A DNA stretch of 64,000 nt, taken from positions 1 to 64,000 of the forward strand of contig CAYPPG010000040.1 in NCBI GenBank assembly GCA_964412555.1. Direction: 5' to 3'. Below are positions 9,063-18,131 of this stretch, piece after piece. Source of the stretch: CAYPPG01 sp964412555 (GTDB lineage Bacteria > Hinthialibacterota > Hinthialibacteria > Hinthialibacterales > Hinthialibacteraceae). The notes beneath the pieces were generated by a model, which worked only from the letters and a program-made list of their open reading frames with translations, searched no databases and was not told the origin of the DNA. Each line of letters starts with the position of its first letter. Positions within the stretch are counted from its first letter, which is position 1. The translations under genes and the position numbers were made by a program.

Positions 9063-9438
9063 GTTTTATTGATAAAATATTTTCCTTTTGAGATTGTCTG
9101 AAAGCCATTTTTCGAAAGAATGTCTAAAGTTAACTCAGTTTCTCGAGGATGTCAAATAAAAATCGTTGATTTTTTTGTTAGAATCTTATGTGAGTGGAAA
9201 ATTTCTCTATTTGTCACACATGGATGAAACAAGGAGTGGATAATAGAATACTGGAAAGCATGGATCGAAATAGATTTAATCTGGTGAAATTGATTGACAC
9301 CGGTACGAACCGGCAAACATATTTTTTAGTAAAAAAGCGATGTACCATTGTCAAATTTGTGTTAAAAGAGAAAATGTAGTCATGGATTCGTTGCGTGAAT
9401 CGCTATACTGATAGTGTGGGAACCCTTTAGGATTGATC
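9063..9438. other. Gene-free interval before the solute-binding protein
   Basis: About 375 bp, divergent in orientation between the response regulator and the solute-binding protein, so it should hold promoters for both. I see no convincing -35/-10 pair. A 61-codon frame starting GTG at 9194 has no ribosome site and no recognisable composition, and I do not call it. Confidence 0.5.
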
Positions 9439-10455
9439 ATGATTTTGAGCAGATTTTGCTACATCTTTTTATTGGTGTTCAGCAGTATCAGTAATATTGT
9501 TCTGTTTTCTTATTCTCAAGATTTATCCCGCCCTTATCGAATTGCAACCGTAGAATGGATTGGTTGGTCCCCCCTTCAAGTCGCAAAAGACAAAGGATTT
9601 TGGAAAGAACAGGGAATTGCTGTTGAACCGGTTATTTATGACGACCCCAGTGTTATCCTGGAGGCTATTAAGGCAAAACGCATTGATTTTGCTATGGATA
9701 TGGTCGGTTCTTTGATTGGGATTTATATGAAGGGCGAATCGGTTGTAATCCTCGCGGAAACCAATTGGTCGCATGGGGGGGATAAGATCATCATTCAAAA
9801 AGGACGGGAACTCGAGGATTGCAAGGGGAAACCTCTCGGTGTCTTTCTCAATCTCCCATCATGTTTATTTTTTTTGGGACAGTTTCTTCAAACTCGCGAT
9901 ATGAGTGTTTCCGATTTTCGGATTGTTGAACTGAAACCGGAAGATTTGACAGCGCAGTTTATTGCCGGGCGTTTGCCGGTGATTTTGAATTATGATCCCC
10001 ATAACGAGCAAGCGATTCGTGAAGGGAATGGCCGGGTATTGGCTACCTCCGCTGATTATGAAGGGTGCATTCCGGAATGTATTTGGATATATGAGGAAAG
10101 ATTGAAAGGGATTCTCGCTGAAGACATCCAGAAAGTTTTGAAGGGGTGGATAAAAGCCATACAGTGGATTCATGAATCGGATAATTGGGAGGAATATCAG
10201 AGAATAGTGAATGAGAAGACTTTCATCGATCACGAACCGTTTTCTGAGTTGGAACTGAAAAAACTATACAAGGCTGTTCGAATTCACTCTCTTCAGAAAT
10301 TGAGCGTTCAGAATCAAGATGAAGGAGGACTCTATGCTTACCTTAATGAGTTGAATATTTTTCTGAAAAAGAACCGATTATTGTATCGGGATTTCGATGC
10401 GCATCAAATTTTCAATAATGACTTCATCATGAATGTGCTTCAAACCTTCGATTGA
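9439..10455 (+). CDS. NMT1/THI5-like (SsuA/TauA-type) periplasmic solute-binding protein
   Basis: A 338-residue exported protein. The signal peptide is about residues 1-27, then comes RIATVEWIGWSPLQVAKDKGFWKEQ..., the start of lobe 1 in the NMT1/nitrate-sulfonate-taurine-binding group, followed by an IDFAMD segment typical of these proteins. The ATG at 9439 is chosen because TAGGA lies 6 nt upstream. A TTG two codons earlier would leave no spacing. No ABC permease or ATPase gene accompanies it. Instead, a membrane histidine kinase follows after 74 bp. A sensory role, presenting ligand to the kinase, is therefore inferred. The ligand is unknown. Confidence 0.85.
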   Translation: MILSRFCYIFLLVFSSISNIVLFSYSQDLSRPYRIATVEWIGWSPLQVAKDKGFWKEQGIAVEPVIYDDPSVILEAIKAKRIDFAMDMVGSLIGIYMKGESVVILAETNWSHGGDKIIIQKGRELEDCKGKPLGVFLNLPSCLFFLGQFLQTRDMSVSDFRIVELKPEDLTAQFIAGRLPVILNYDPHNEQAIREGNGRVLATSADYEGCIPECIWIYEERLKGILAEDIQKVLKGWIKAIQWIHESDNWEEYQRIVNEKTFIDHEPFSELELKKLYKAVRIHSLQKLSVQNQDEGGLYAYLNELNIFLKKNRLLYRDFDAHQIFNNDFIMNVLQTFD

Positions 10456-10529
10456 AAAGGGGAGAATTTTCATCCGAATGTGGGTGAAGTCAAGGAGCAT
10501 CAAAGAAGTGATGAAAGAAAGGTTCATTC

Positions 10530-13043
10530 ATGCGTTCCATAGGAACTCGATTGACTCTTGCGTTTTTATGTGTGGTGTTTTTTCTGCTTATCCAAGGAGT
10601 ATTTGCCATCTATAACGCACGGATTGTTGCACACCATCAACGGATGGCAATCGAAAAAGAACTGGCTGTCAAAACCCTGAAAGAGAAATTGGCCCAAACT
10701 CGGCTTCATGTTTTTAAACTTATCGGAACAATGGATCCCTGGGAAATGGATGTGCAGAGGGAACAGTATGAGATAGATATGCATTATGTGAAAGATCAGT
10801 TTGTGCAATTGGGAATTGAGGATCGATTACTGCAGGAACATGAAAAAACCTACGATGAAATTATCCGTCAGCATTATGATTTTTATGTGAAAACCGCCCG
10901 GGAATTGATCAATTCCAAATCGAAGGAAGAATACGAGTCTCTCTATACACTATTGGAGGAAAAATCGGATGAAATCGCGTTAGCCACACAGACTCGCATC
11001 AAGGAATCCGATCGGCGTTCTGTTTTGATTACGATAGGACTTTGTGCCGCTGCCCTTTTCGTGGCATTTGTGTGGGCGTATATCTTGAAACAAACTCTTA
11101 CGGATCGAAGGCGAGCCGAGAAGGCGTTGCAAGAGCGGGAGACCCTCTATCGTACACTTTTCGAGAGCTTATATGATGGGGTTTTATTGCTTCGAGAAGG
11201 GGGGGTGATCGATTGTAACGAACAGGCCTGTCGCATTTATGGTACTTCACGCGAAGAACTGATGGGAAAAAGACCGGAAGATTTTTCTCCACCCTTTCAG
11301 CCCGATGGCCGATGTTCGAAAGAAAAAGCCGGAGAATTAATTCGATCCACTACGACTGATTCCCCCCAACTTTTTGAATGGAAAGGACTTAGAAAAGATG
11401 GAACACTGATCGATGTTGAAGTCACTTTGAATGCCATATCTATCCATGGGAAAGATATGATCCAAAATACGATTCGGGATGTAACGGATCGCAGAAAAGC
11501 CGAAATGGAATTGCGGAAGCGGGAAGAACGATTTCGCGCTCTTACAGAAAATATCAGTGACATTACCTGGATTTTTGATTCAAACGGGATATTGACTTAT
11601 ACCAGTCCCTCTATGCGTTCCTATGGCTATTCACCTGATGAGATTGTTGGGAGCGAAATTCAAACCCTCATTCATCCGCAAGATGTGCCTGAATTCCTCA
11701 ATTCGTTGCAACAGTCGCTTCGATATCCAGGGGAATCGATCCGGATGAAAGACTTTCGCCTTCTGAATAAAGAGGGCGTCGCTTTTCTTCTCGCAGGAAT
11801 TTTAACATGTTTGCAAGATTTACCCGGCGTGGAGGGAATCGTATTTACGGGCCGGGATATTACAGAAAAACGAAAGATGGAAGAAGAATTGTTAAAATCG
11901 AAGAAATTGGAATCCATCGGAATTCTCGCCGGTGGAATTGCGCACGATTTCAATAATCTTCTCATGGCCATCCTTGGCAATATCTCTCTCGCCAAAACGT
12001 ATTCCGAACCCAAGCAGGATATCTTCAATCGATTGACAGAGGCCGAAAAAGCCTCTTTGCAAGCCCAAAACTTAACCCAGCAATTGTTGACATTTTCAAA
12101 AGGGGGGGCTCCCCTCAAAGAATGTGCCTCCCTTCAGGAACTGGTGAAAGAGACGGTGTCCTTTACATTGAGCGGCTCGAAAGTTCGTTGTGAGTATACA
12201 TTCCCAAAAGGTCTTTGGAATGTGGATGTGGATAAAGGACAGTTCAGCCAAGTGATCCACAATTTAATCCTCAATGCCGATCAGGCGATGCCTGAAGGTG
12301 GGACGATTGGAATAGAAGCGGCAAATGTTGTTATCAGTGAAAGCAATAATCACCAACCCTTTGTACTCGAAAAGGGCCAATATGTTTCCTTGACGATTCG
12401 GGATGAGGGAGTGGGAATTTCGAGTGATTATTTGCCGAAGATTTTTGATCCCTACTTCACGACCAAGCAAAAAGGCAGCGGTTTAGGATTGGCAACGACT
12501 TATTCGATTATCAACAAACACGGAGGTGCGATTTTCGTTGAATCCGAATTGAAAAAAGGAACGACATTTCATATTTATCTGCCGGCTTCCATGCATGTCG
12601 ATTCTTCGTCCCCACAAGAAATCACGGAACCGGATATTGTGGGCAGTGGGCGTATTCTTATCATGGATGATGAGGAATTTGTCCGTGATGTCACAGTCCA
12701 TATGGTGAACCGCTTAGGGTATGAAGCCGAAGTGGCAAAAGACGGTGACGAGGCTGTTTCAAGATATAAAAACGCCTTGGAATCCGGCAAGAAATACGAT
12801 GCCGTGATCATGGATTTGACGATCCCCGGTGGGATGGGGGGAAAAGAAGCGATTCAACATTTATTAGAAGTGGATCCGGATGTAAAGGCGATTGTCTCCA
12901 GCGGGTATTCCGGAGATCCAATCATGTCGGATTATCAACAATATGGATTTACCGCAGTTTTGACCAAGCCCTATCAATTGGATCAAGTGGGAAATGCGCT
13001 CAATCGAATCGTCCACGAAAGTGATACGATTGATACGGTATAA
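10530..13043 (+). CDS. PAS-PAS hybrid sensor histidine kinase
   Basis: An 837-residue membrane protein. TM1 (about 8-28) and TM2 (164-187) bracket a helical extracytoplasmic region of about 130 residues. Two PAS domains follow (about 205-325 and 330-445), then an NtrB-type HisKA with H472 in GGIAHDFNNLL, HATPase (N box around NLILNADQA, then GSGLGLAT), and a C-terminal receiver with D762 in IMDLTIPGG and lysine in LTKPY. This HisKA-HATPase-REC order is common for kinases that use their receiver as a phosphate sink or first relay. The upstream solute-binding protein is probably its periplasmic partner. No response regulator with an output domain is adjacent. Confidence 0.92.
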   Translation: MRSIGTRLTLAFLCVVFFLLIQGVFAIYNARIVAHHQRMAIEKELAVKTLKEKLAQTRLHVFKLIGTMDPWEMDVQREQYEIDMHYVKDQFVQLGIEDRLLQEHEKTYDEIIRQHYDFYVKTARELINSKSKEEYESLYTLLEEKSDEIALATQTRIKESDRRSVLITIGLCAAALFVAFVWAYILKQTLTDRRRAEKALQERETLYRTLFESLYDGVLLLREGGVIDCNEQACRIYGTSREELMGKRPEDFSPPFQPDGRCSKEKAGELIRSTTTDSPQLFEWKGLRKDGTLIDVEVTLNAISIHGKDMIQNTIRDVTDRRKAEMELRKREERFRALTENISDITWIFDSNGILTYTSPSMRSYGYSPDEIVGSEIQTLIHPQDVPEFLNSLQQSLRYPGESIRMKDFRLLNKEGVAFLLAGILTCLQDLPGVEGIVFTGRDITEKRKMEEELLKSKKLESIGILAGGIAHDFNNLLMAILGNISLAKTYSEPKQDIFNRLTEAEKASLQAQNLTQQLLTFSKGGAPLKECASLQELVKETVSFTLSGSKVRCEYTFPKGLWNVDVDKGQFSQVIHNLILNADQAMPEGGTIGIEAANVVISESNNHQPFVLEKGQYVSLTIRDEGVGISSDYLPKIFDPYFTTKQKGSGLGLATTYSIINKHGGAIFVESELKKGTTFHIYLPASMHVDSSSPQEITEPDIVGSGRILIMDDEEFVRDVTVHMVNRLGYEAEVAKDGDEAVSRYKNALESGKKYDAVIMDLTIPGGMGGKEAIQHLLEVDPDVKAIVSSGYSGDPIMSDYQQYGFTAVLTKPYQLDQVGNALNRIVHESDTIDTV

Positions 13044-13156
13044 AGTAGCTTTTCCAAAAAGAGTAAAAACCTTTTCTCTTCATACTATTGCTTTTTTCCC
13101 TAAATGATGCCATATTTGCTTACAGTGAAAATGAAGAACTGTAAGAGGGAGTTATT

Positions 13157-14590
13157 ATGTTCAAATCAACCAGTAAACGACGGGATTTTTTGAAAACAAT
13201 CGGTTGTGGCATGTCTTCGTTTCTCTTTCCAACGTTGATTCGCACGTCGGCATCTTCGGCTTCTGAACGATTGCCCAATGTGATCGTGATCTTTTGTGAT
13301 GATTTGGGATATGGTGACTTGAGCATATTTGGGCATCCGACGATCCGAACAACCCATCTCGACCGCATGGCGCAGGAAGGGCAAAAATGGACGAATTTTT
13401 ATGCCGCCGCCAGCGTGTGTACCCCCAGCCGGGCAGGGATTCTAACCGGTCGATTGCCGATTCGCAGCGGGATGTGCAGTGATAAGCGCCGCGTTCTCTT
13501 CCCCGACTCCGCCGGCGGTCTGCCGGAAAGTGAAATCACCATTGCAGAAGCATTGAAACCTCTTGGCTACGCAACCGCTTGCATCGGCAAGTGGCATCTT
13601 GGGCATCTCCTTCCCTATTTACCGACCCGAAATGGATTTGACACGTATTTTGGGATTCCTTATAGCAATGACATGGATCGAACGGTGAATATCGGGCGGG
13701 AAGCGTTCTGGAACCCCAAGCCGGAATATTTCGATGTGCCCCTGATGCGTGATGAGGAGATCATCGAGCGCCCCGCCGATCAAAACACGATCACGAAACG
13801 CTATACGGAAGAAACGGTGAAGTTTATCCAAAAGAATAAAGAAAAACCGTTCTTCATCTATCTGGCTCATAATCTCCCTCATGTTCCGTTGTTTACATCT
13901 GAAAAATTTCGGGATACTAGTTTGCGCGGATTGTATGGTGATGTCGTTGAAGAAATCGATTGGGGCGTGGGGAAGATTCTGGATACTCTTCGGGAAGAAG
14001 GATTGGATGAAAACACAATGGTGGTCTTTACATCCGATAACGGCCCTTGGCTAACCTATGACCAACACGGGGGTTCCGCCGGTTTGCTTCGGGAAGGCAA
14101 AGGCTGTACGTATGAGGGAGGAATGCGGGAACCGACTGTTTTTTGGTGGCCGAATCATATTCCATCCGGAGTCGTGACCGATATGGGTTCCACTCTGGAT
14201 CTACTTCCCACGATTTGTAAAATTGCGGGAGCTGACGTGCCCGATGATCGGGAGATGGATGGCATGGATCTCCGGCCGGCTCTACTCGGGAAAGGAAAAA
14301 GTCCACGGGATGTGATGTATTATTATCGGGGGCAGCAATTGTATGCGGTACGGAAAGGGAACTACAAAGCGCATTTCATTACGGAATTGGCATACATGAG
14401 AGACACTAAGAAAACGCATCATGATCCGCCGGTCTTGTATCACCTAGGCCATGATCCTTCTGAAAAATATAATATCGCAAAAGACCATCCGGATGTTATC
14501 GAAGAAATCCGAACGTTGGTGAAACAACATCAAGCGACGATCAAACCGGTTGAAGATCAACTCGCGAAACGGATTTCCAAAGATAATTGA
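13157..14590 (+). CDS. Tat-exported arylsulfatase-family sulfatase
   Basis: A 477-residue type I sulfatase. The N-terminus has a twin-arginine signal (RRDFLK, residues 8-13). Metal ligands D48 and D49 lie in FCDDLGYGD. The maturation motif CTPSRAG at C88 (CxPxR) would be converted to formylglycine. GKWHLG and TSDNGP supply the remaining active-site residues. Such enzymes hydrolyse sulfate esters, often on sulfated polysaccharides. A ribosome site (AAGAGGG) precedes the ATG. The formylglycine-generating or anSME maturase is not in this window. A DUF1080 protein follows, 96 bp downstream on the same strand, which suggests carbohydrate scavenging. Confidence 0.94.
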   Translation: MFKSTSKRRDFLKTIGCGMSSFLFPTLIRTSASSASERLPNVIVIFCDDLGYGDLSIFGHPTIRTTHLDRMAQEGQKWTNFYAAASVCTPSRAGILTGRLPIRSGMCSDKRRVLFPDSAGGLPESEITIAEALKPLGYATACIGKWHLGHLLPYLPTRNGFDTYFGIPYSNDMDRTVNIGREAFWNPKPEYFDVPLMRDEEIIERPADQNTITKRYTEETVKFIQKNKEKPFFIYLAHNLPHVPLFTSEKFRDTSLRGLYGDVVEEIDWGVGKILDTLREEGLDENTMVVFTSDNGPWLTYDQHGGSAGLLREGKGCTYEGGMREPTVFWWPNHIPSGVVTDMGSTLDLLPTICKIAGADVPDDREMDGMDLRPALLGKGKSPRDVMYYYRGQQLYAVRKGNYKAHFITELAYMRDTKKTHHDPPVLYHLGHDPSEKYNIAKDHPDVIEEIRTLVKQHQATIKPVEDQLAKRISKDN

Positions 14591-14686
14591 TAACCGGGAC
14601 TTTGGGGAAAAGAATCCCTTTTGAATAGACCGTACTGTTCTCATTCTGGCTATATGTCATTCTCATTGTAAGATAGGAATCTTCTG

Positions 14687-16126
14687 ATGTTCAACAAAGT
14701 CATATCTTTCTTGCTTTTACTTTCTTGTTTTTTATTCACGAAGTCCATACGAGCCGAGGAGTCTGAGTGGATTCCTTTGTTTGACGGCAATACTTTAACG
14801 GGGTGGGAGGCCGGTGAAAATCCGAATTCATTCTCCGTCCGTGAAGGACGCATCGTTTGTGACGGAAGCCGCGCTCATTTATTTTATACAGGGAAGGTAG
14901 GGGATGCGGATTTTAAAAATTTCGAGTTCAAAGCCGATGTCATGACCCAACCCGGCGCGAATTCCGGTATCTACATTCACACCTCATTCGAGAATCAAGG
15001 GTGGCCGAGTAAAGGATATGAAATCCAAATCAACAACTCGTACACAGGGCACGGATTTTATTATGAATACAAGAAAACCGGCAGCCTCTACGCCATTCGC
15101 AATATGTTCAAAACCCTGGCAGAAGACAACGAATGGTTCACGATGCACATTCTCGTCGAAGGCAAACGTATTCGTGTGAAAGTGAACGATATGCTGGTTG
15201 TCGATTATATGGAACCCGCTAAGCCGGTACGATTTGGGGAATATCTCGATCGTGTTCTCAGCAGCGGGACGTTTGCGCTGCAATGCCATGATCCGGACAG
15301 TAAAGTGTTCTTTAAAAATATCATGGTGAAACCGTTGCAGGACGATATAGAAACGGCTCTAAAAGATTTGCCGGTTGTCGATGATACCTATGTTGAAATC
15401 CTGAAATTGAATATGGGGAATTTTCCACTAATCGATTTGCATGTTCACTTGAAAGGAGGACTGACCCTGGATGAGGCCTTGGCCAATTCCAGGAGAGTCG
15501 GCATAAACTACGGAATCGCTCCCAATTGCGGCGTTGGATTTCCAATCACTTCGGATGATGGGATTGAAGAATTTCTGGAAAGCATGAAGGGTGTTCCTGC
15601 CTTTCTTGGCATGCAGGCCGAAGGCCGGGAGTGGGTTGATTTGTTCTCGAAGGAAGCCATCGAGAAATTCGATTATGTTTTTACCGATGCCATGACGTTT
15701 ACCGACGACAAGGGAAAGCGAACGCGGCTTTGGATGCCCGATGAGGTGGACATCAGTGACAAACAGGAGTTCATGGATATGTATGTCAATCGCATTTTAT
15801 CCGTTTTGAACGACGAACCGATTGACATTTACGTAAACCCAACCTATCTACCCGCAGAGATTGCCGATGAATACGACAAACTATGGACCGAATCCCGTAT
15901 GCAGAAAGTGATCGATGCAGCGGTGAAAAAGGATATCGCCATTGAAATCAACGCCCGTTTCCGCATTCCGAGCGCCAAGTTTATAAAATTGGCGAAAAAA
16001 GCGGGTGTGAAATTCTCCTTCGGCACCAATAATGGCGGCCAAGAACTCGGCCGTTTGCGGTATTGTTTGGATATGCTGAAAGAATGCAAATTGCAGCCGA
16101 ACGACATGTTCGTTCCTTTAAAATAA
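14687..16126 (+). CDS. Secreted DUF1080 (3-keto-disaccharide hydrolase type) fused to a PHP-like domain
   Basis: 479 residues. The signal peptide is 1-22. Residues about 25-215 form a DUF1080 jelly-roll, recognisable by W-IPLFDGNTLTGWE, GANSGIYIHTSF and the late FALQCHDPDS segment. From about 240 a second domain begins LIDLHVHLKGG, an HxH metal motif of the PHP/amidohydrolase type. It continues to the C-terminus with a GINYGIAPNC strand and SFGTNNGGQ near the end. DUF1080 domains are linked to glycoside or 3-keto-sugar hydrolysis in Planctomycetes and Bacteroidetes. The phosphoesterase or hydrolase activity of the second half is inferred from the HxH only. AGGAA lies 8 nt before the ATG. Confidence 0.85.
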   Translation: MFNKVISFLLLLSCFLFTKSIRAEESEWIPLFDGNTLTGWEAGENPNSFSVREGRIVCDGSRAHLFYTGKVGDADFKNFEFKADVMTQPGANSGIYIHTSFENQGWPSKGYEIQINNSYTGHGFYYEYKKTGSLYAIRNMFKTLAEDNEWFTMHILVEGKRIRVKVNDMLVVDYMEPAKPVRFGEYLDRVLSSGTFALQCHDPDSKVFFKNIMVKPLQDDIETALKDLPVVDDTYVEILKLNMGNFPLIDLHVHLKGGLTLDEALANSRRVGINYGIAPNCGVGFPITSDDGIEEFLESMKGVPAFLGMQAEGREWVDLFSKEAIEKFDYVFTDAMTFTDDKGKRTRLWMPDEVDISDKQEFMDMYVNRILSVLNDEPIDIYVNPTYLPAEIADEYDKLWTESRMQKVIDAAVKKDIAIEINARFRIPSAKFIKLAKKAGVKFSFGTNNGGQELGRLRYCLDMLKECKLQPNDMFVPLK

Positions 16127-16170
16127 CGAAAAACTATTGAGGAGTGTTTGAGGCCAACGCCTTCGAACCG

Positions 16171-17838
16171 ATGATGACCATGATTCATACATTTCGTGCC
16201 ACATTTTTTCTTATCCTTCTTATCATACTTACTGCAGGTTCTCCCATTACGAATGGGAATGAAGCGCCTCCCTCCAAAAGAATTCTTATTCATAAAGTGA
16301 AAGAAGGGGAGATTCTCTTGAACATCGCGAATCGTTATGGCGTTTCCTATAGTGATGTCCTTTCAGAGAATAAAATCGATAATCCCTCCCACATTCTCGT
16401 CGGTCAGAAAATTCGTATTCCAACAGATGGAATATCCATTGAGCCTGATCTTCCGGCAGAACAAGATGAAATCATACACGTGGTCAAAGAAGGAGAAATT
16501 CTATTAGAAATCTCTCGAAAATATGGAGTTGCTTATGATTCGATTCTAGCGGCAAATCGTATAAAAGATCCTTCTCATATTCTGGTCGGCCAAAAAATCC
16601 TCGTTCCAACCGGCTCATTGTCGAAAGAAACCAGTAAGAACTTGTCCGCTTCCTCTCCCACTATCAAATTCTCGACACGGATACAGGACAAAGAGAAAAT
16701 TGAAAGAAAGCTAGCGAAAACTCCAAAAGAGGAATCCCCGGCGCAAAATAAGATACATGTTGTGCAGAATGGTGAAACGTTGATCAGTATCGCTCGTACA
16801 TACAATACGGATTTGGATGCGATAATATCCGCTAACAACATTGAGAATTCTGCTTTGATCGCACCCGGCCTCGAAATCGTTGTTCCTAGCGATGCACCCC
16901 CTTTTGTAGAACCGTCCCTTAAAAAGGAAGAGATAGAGAGTGATTTGGAAGAAACACAGGAGAAGGGAACTAATGTCAAAAAAATTGCTCCCCAAACGGC
17001 TCAGACGGAATCCGAAGAAGAAGACACTTCAACGATCGATCCAATCGAAACATTTGAACCATCGAAAAATGAGGAAGAGTCACAGATTTCGACGCAACAA
17101 AATCTCATTCATACGATTCAAAAAGGAGAATACCTCACCCAAATCGCCCGTCAGTATGATGTGACAGTCGATTCTATACTACTCGCAAATCAAATCGAAA
17201 ATCCTTCTCATGTTGAAATCGGCCGGAAAATTATCATTCCGACTGTTTCTCCATTTGATTCCGAAGCGGAAGATGAGGACGAACTTCCGGAGCAAAAACG
17301 TGGTAAACCTGTACAAAATTCCACAAAACCGGACTTTCCCCTTTCCGGTTACCTTCGCGAAGACTCGGTTCTTTTTATGGGAACCAATGAAGGGATCGAT
17401 GCGTTTGCGACGATAACGGAAATTAAGGAGTATTTACAAGAGGAATCGAATAAATTGATTAACTATATACGTTTTCTTGTACTTGTTCACAATCGCAGCA
17501 ATTCTGCCATTTATATTTCACCCCAAAATGTGACATTGGTTTTGAGCAGCAATAAAGTTGTTTCTCCATTTCTCGGAAAAAAATTAGCCTCCGGCGAACT
17601 ATTGTTCTTTCCCAAAATCCTTGAATACAATGGTGGTGATTTAAGCCAAGAAAATGTGATCATTCAGCGTTTGAAGAAGGGAGACTCTTGCGTTTTGGAA
17701 TTGACCTTCAGCCGGGAAGGAATTATGGATAAAACGGAAATTTTTAATAGCTGTAAACAGTTGGATCTTCGGGTTGCAGGAGAGAAGACGACTCACATTC
17801 TGTTAACATTCTCTCCGGCATTTTTTGGCGAGAATTAA
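16171..17838 (+). CDS. Exported protein with four LysM repeats
   Basis: About 555 residues. After the signal peptide (TFFLILLIILTAG core) come four LysM modules at about 38-85, 100-147, 194-241 and 311-358, each with the VxxGExLxxIAxxY and GxxIxIP pattern. Acidic, Lys/Glu-rich linkers separate them. The last about 165 residues are an unrecognised globular domain. LysM binds peptidoglycan or other N-acetylglucosamine polymers, so a cell-wall location is likely. The start is uncertain: GTG at 16144 lies directly against a GAGGAG, while ATGs at 16171, 16174 and 16180 give a normal signal peptide. I chose the first ATG. Confidence 0.85.
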   Translation: MMTMIHTFRATFFLILLIILTAGSPITNGNEAPPSKRILIHKVKEGEILLNIANRYGVSYSDVLSENKIDNPSHILVGQKIRIPTDGISIEPDLPAEQDEIIHVVKEGEILLEISRKYGVAYDSILAANRIKDPSHILVGQKILVPTGSLSKETSKNLSASSPTIKFSTRIQDKEKIERKLAKTPKEESPAQNKIHVVQNGETLISIARTYNTDLDAIISANNIENSALIAPGLEIVVPSDAPPFVEPSLKKEEIESDLEETQEKGTNVKKIAPQTAQTESEEEDTSTIDPIETFEPSKNEEESQISTQQNLIHTIQKGEYLTQIARQYDVTVDSILLANQIENPSHVEIGRKIIIPTVSPFDSEAEDEDELPEQKRGKPVQNSTKPDFPLSGYLREDSVLFMGTNEGIDAFATITEIKEYLQEESNKLINYIRFLVLVHNRSNSAIYISPQNVTLVLSSNKVVSPFLGKKLASGELLFFPKILEYNGGDLSQENVIIQRLKKGDSCVLELTFSREGIMDKTEIFNSCKQLDLRVAGEKTTHILLTFSPAFFGEN

Positions 17839-18074
17839 TTCAAGGATTCTTTTATCGGTTGAAAGTTGTAATTGTTGTAAAAGGTGTCATGGCTGAAATA
17901 ACTATCCTCGATTTTGGATTCGGTAATGCTTTCCTTTTCTCATTTTTGAAACTGCATTGTTTACGAAAAAGACGAGAATAACATAATTTTGCTTTTTGTA
18001 ACGTTTTGAGCGAGCGATAAACATTGATTATCCGCTAAGAGTATTGGCGTATTTTTTGCTTTATTTGAAAGCAG

Positions 18075-18103
18075 TTGACGATTGAGATCATTATTTATAT
18101 GAG
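18075..18103 (+). promoter_or_regulatory. Candidate sigma70-type promoter for the GGDEF-EAL gene
   Basis: TTGACG (18075-18080), a 17-bp spacer and TATGAG (18098-18103) lie 28 bp before the ATG at 18132. Its AGGAG site is at 18121-18125. The -35 box is a 5/6 match and the -10 box 4/6. The rest of the 293-bp gap before it shows nothing recognisable. Confidence 0.45.
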
Positions 18104-18131
18104 TGAAAGAATGCAAAAGTAGGAGCCATGT

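Noticed and set aside
9194..9379. 61-codon frame starting GTG
   Set aside because: No ribosome site, no recognisable composition or family, and a divergent promoter region is expected here.
14595..14625. Possible terminator after the sulfatase gene
   Set aside because: The GGGA/TCCC pairing is too short and is not followed by a clear T-run.
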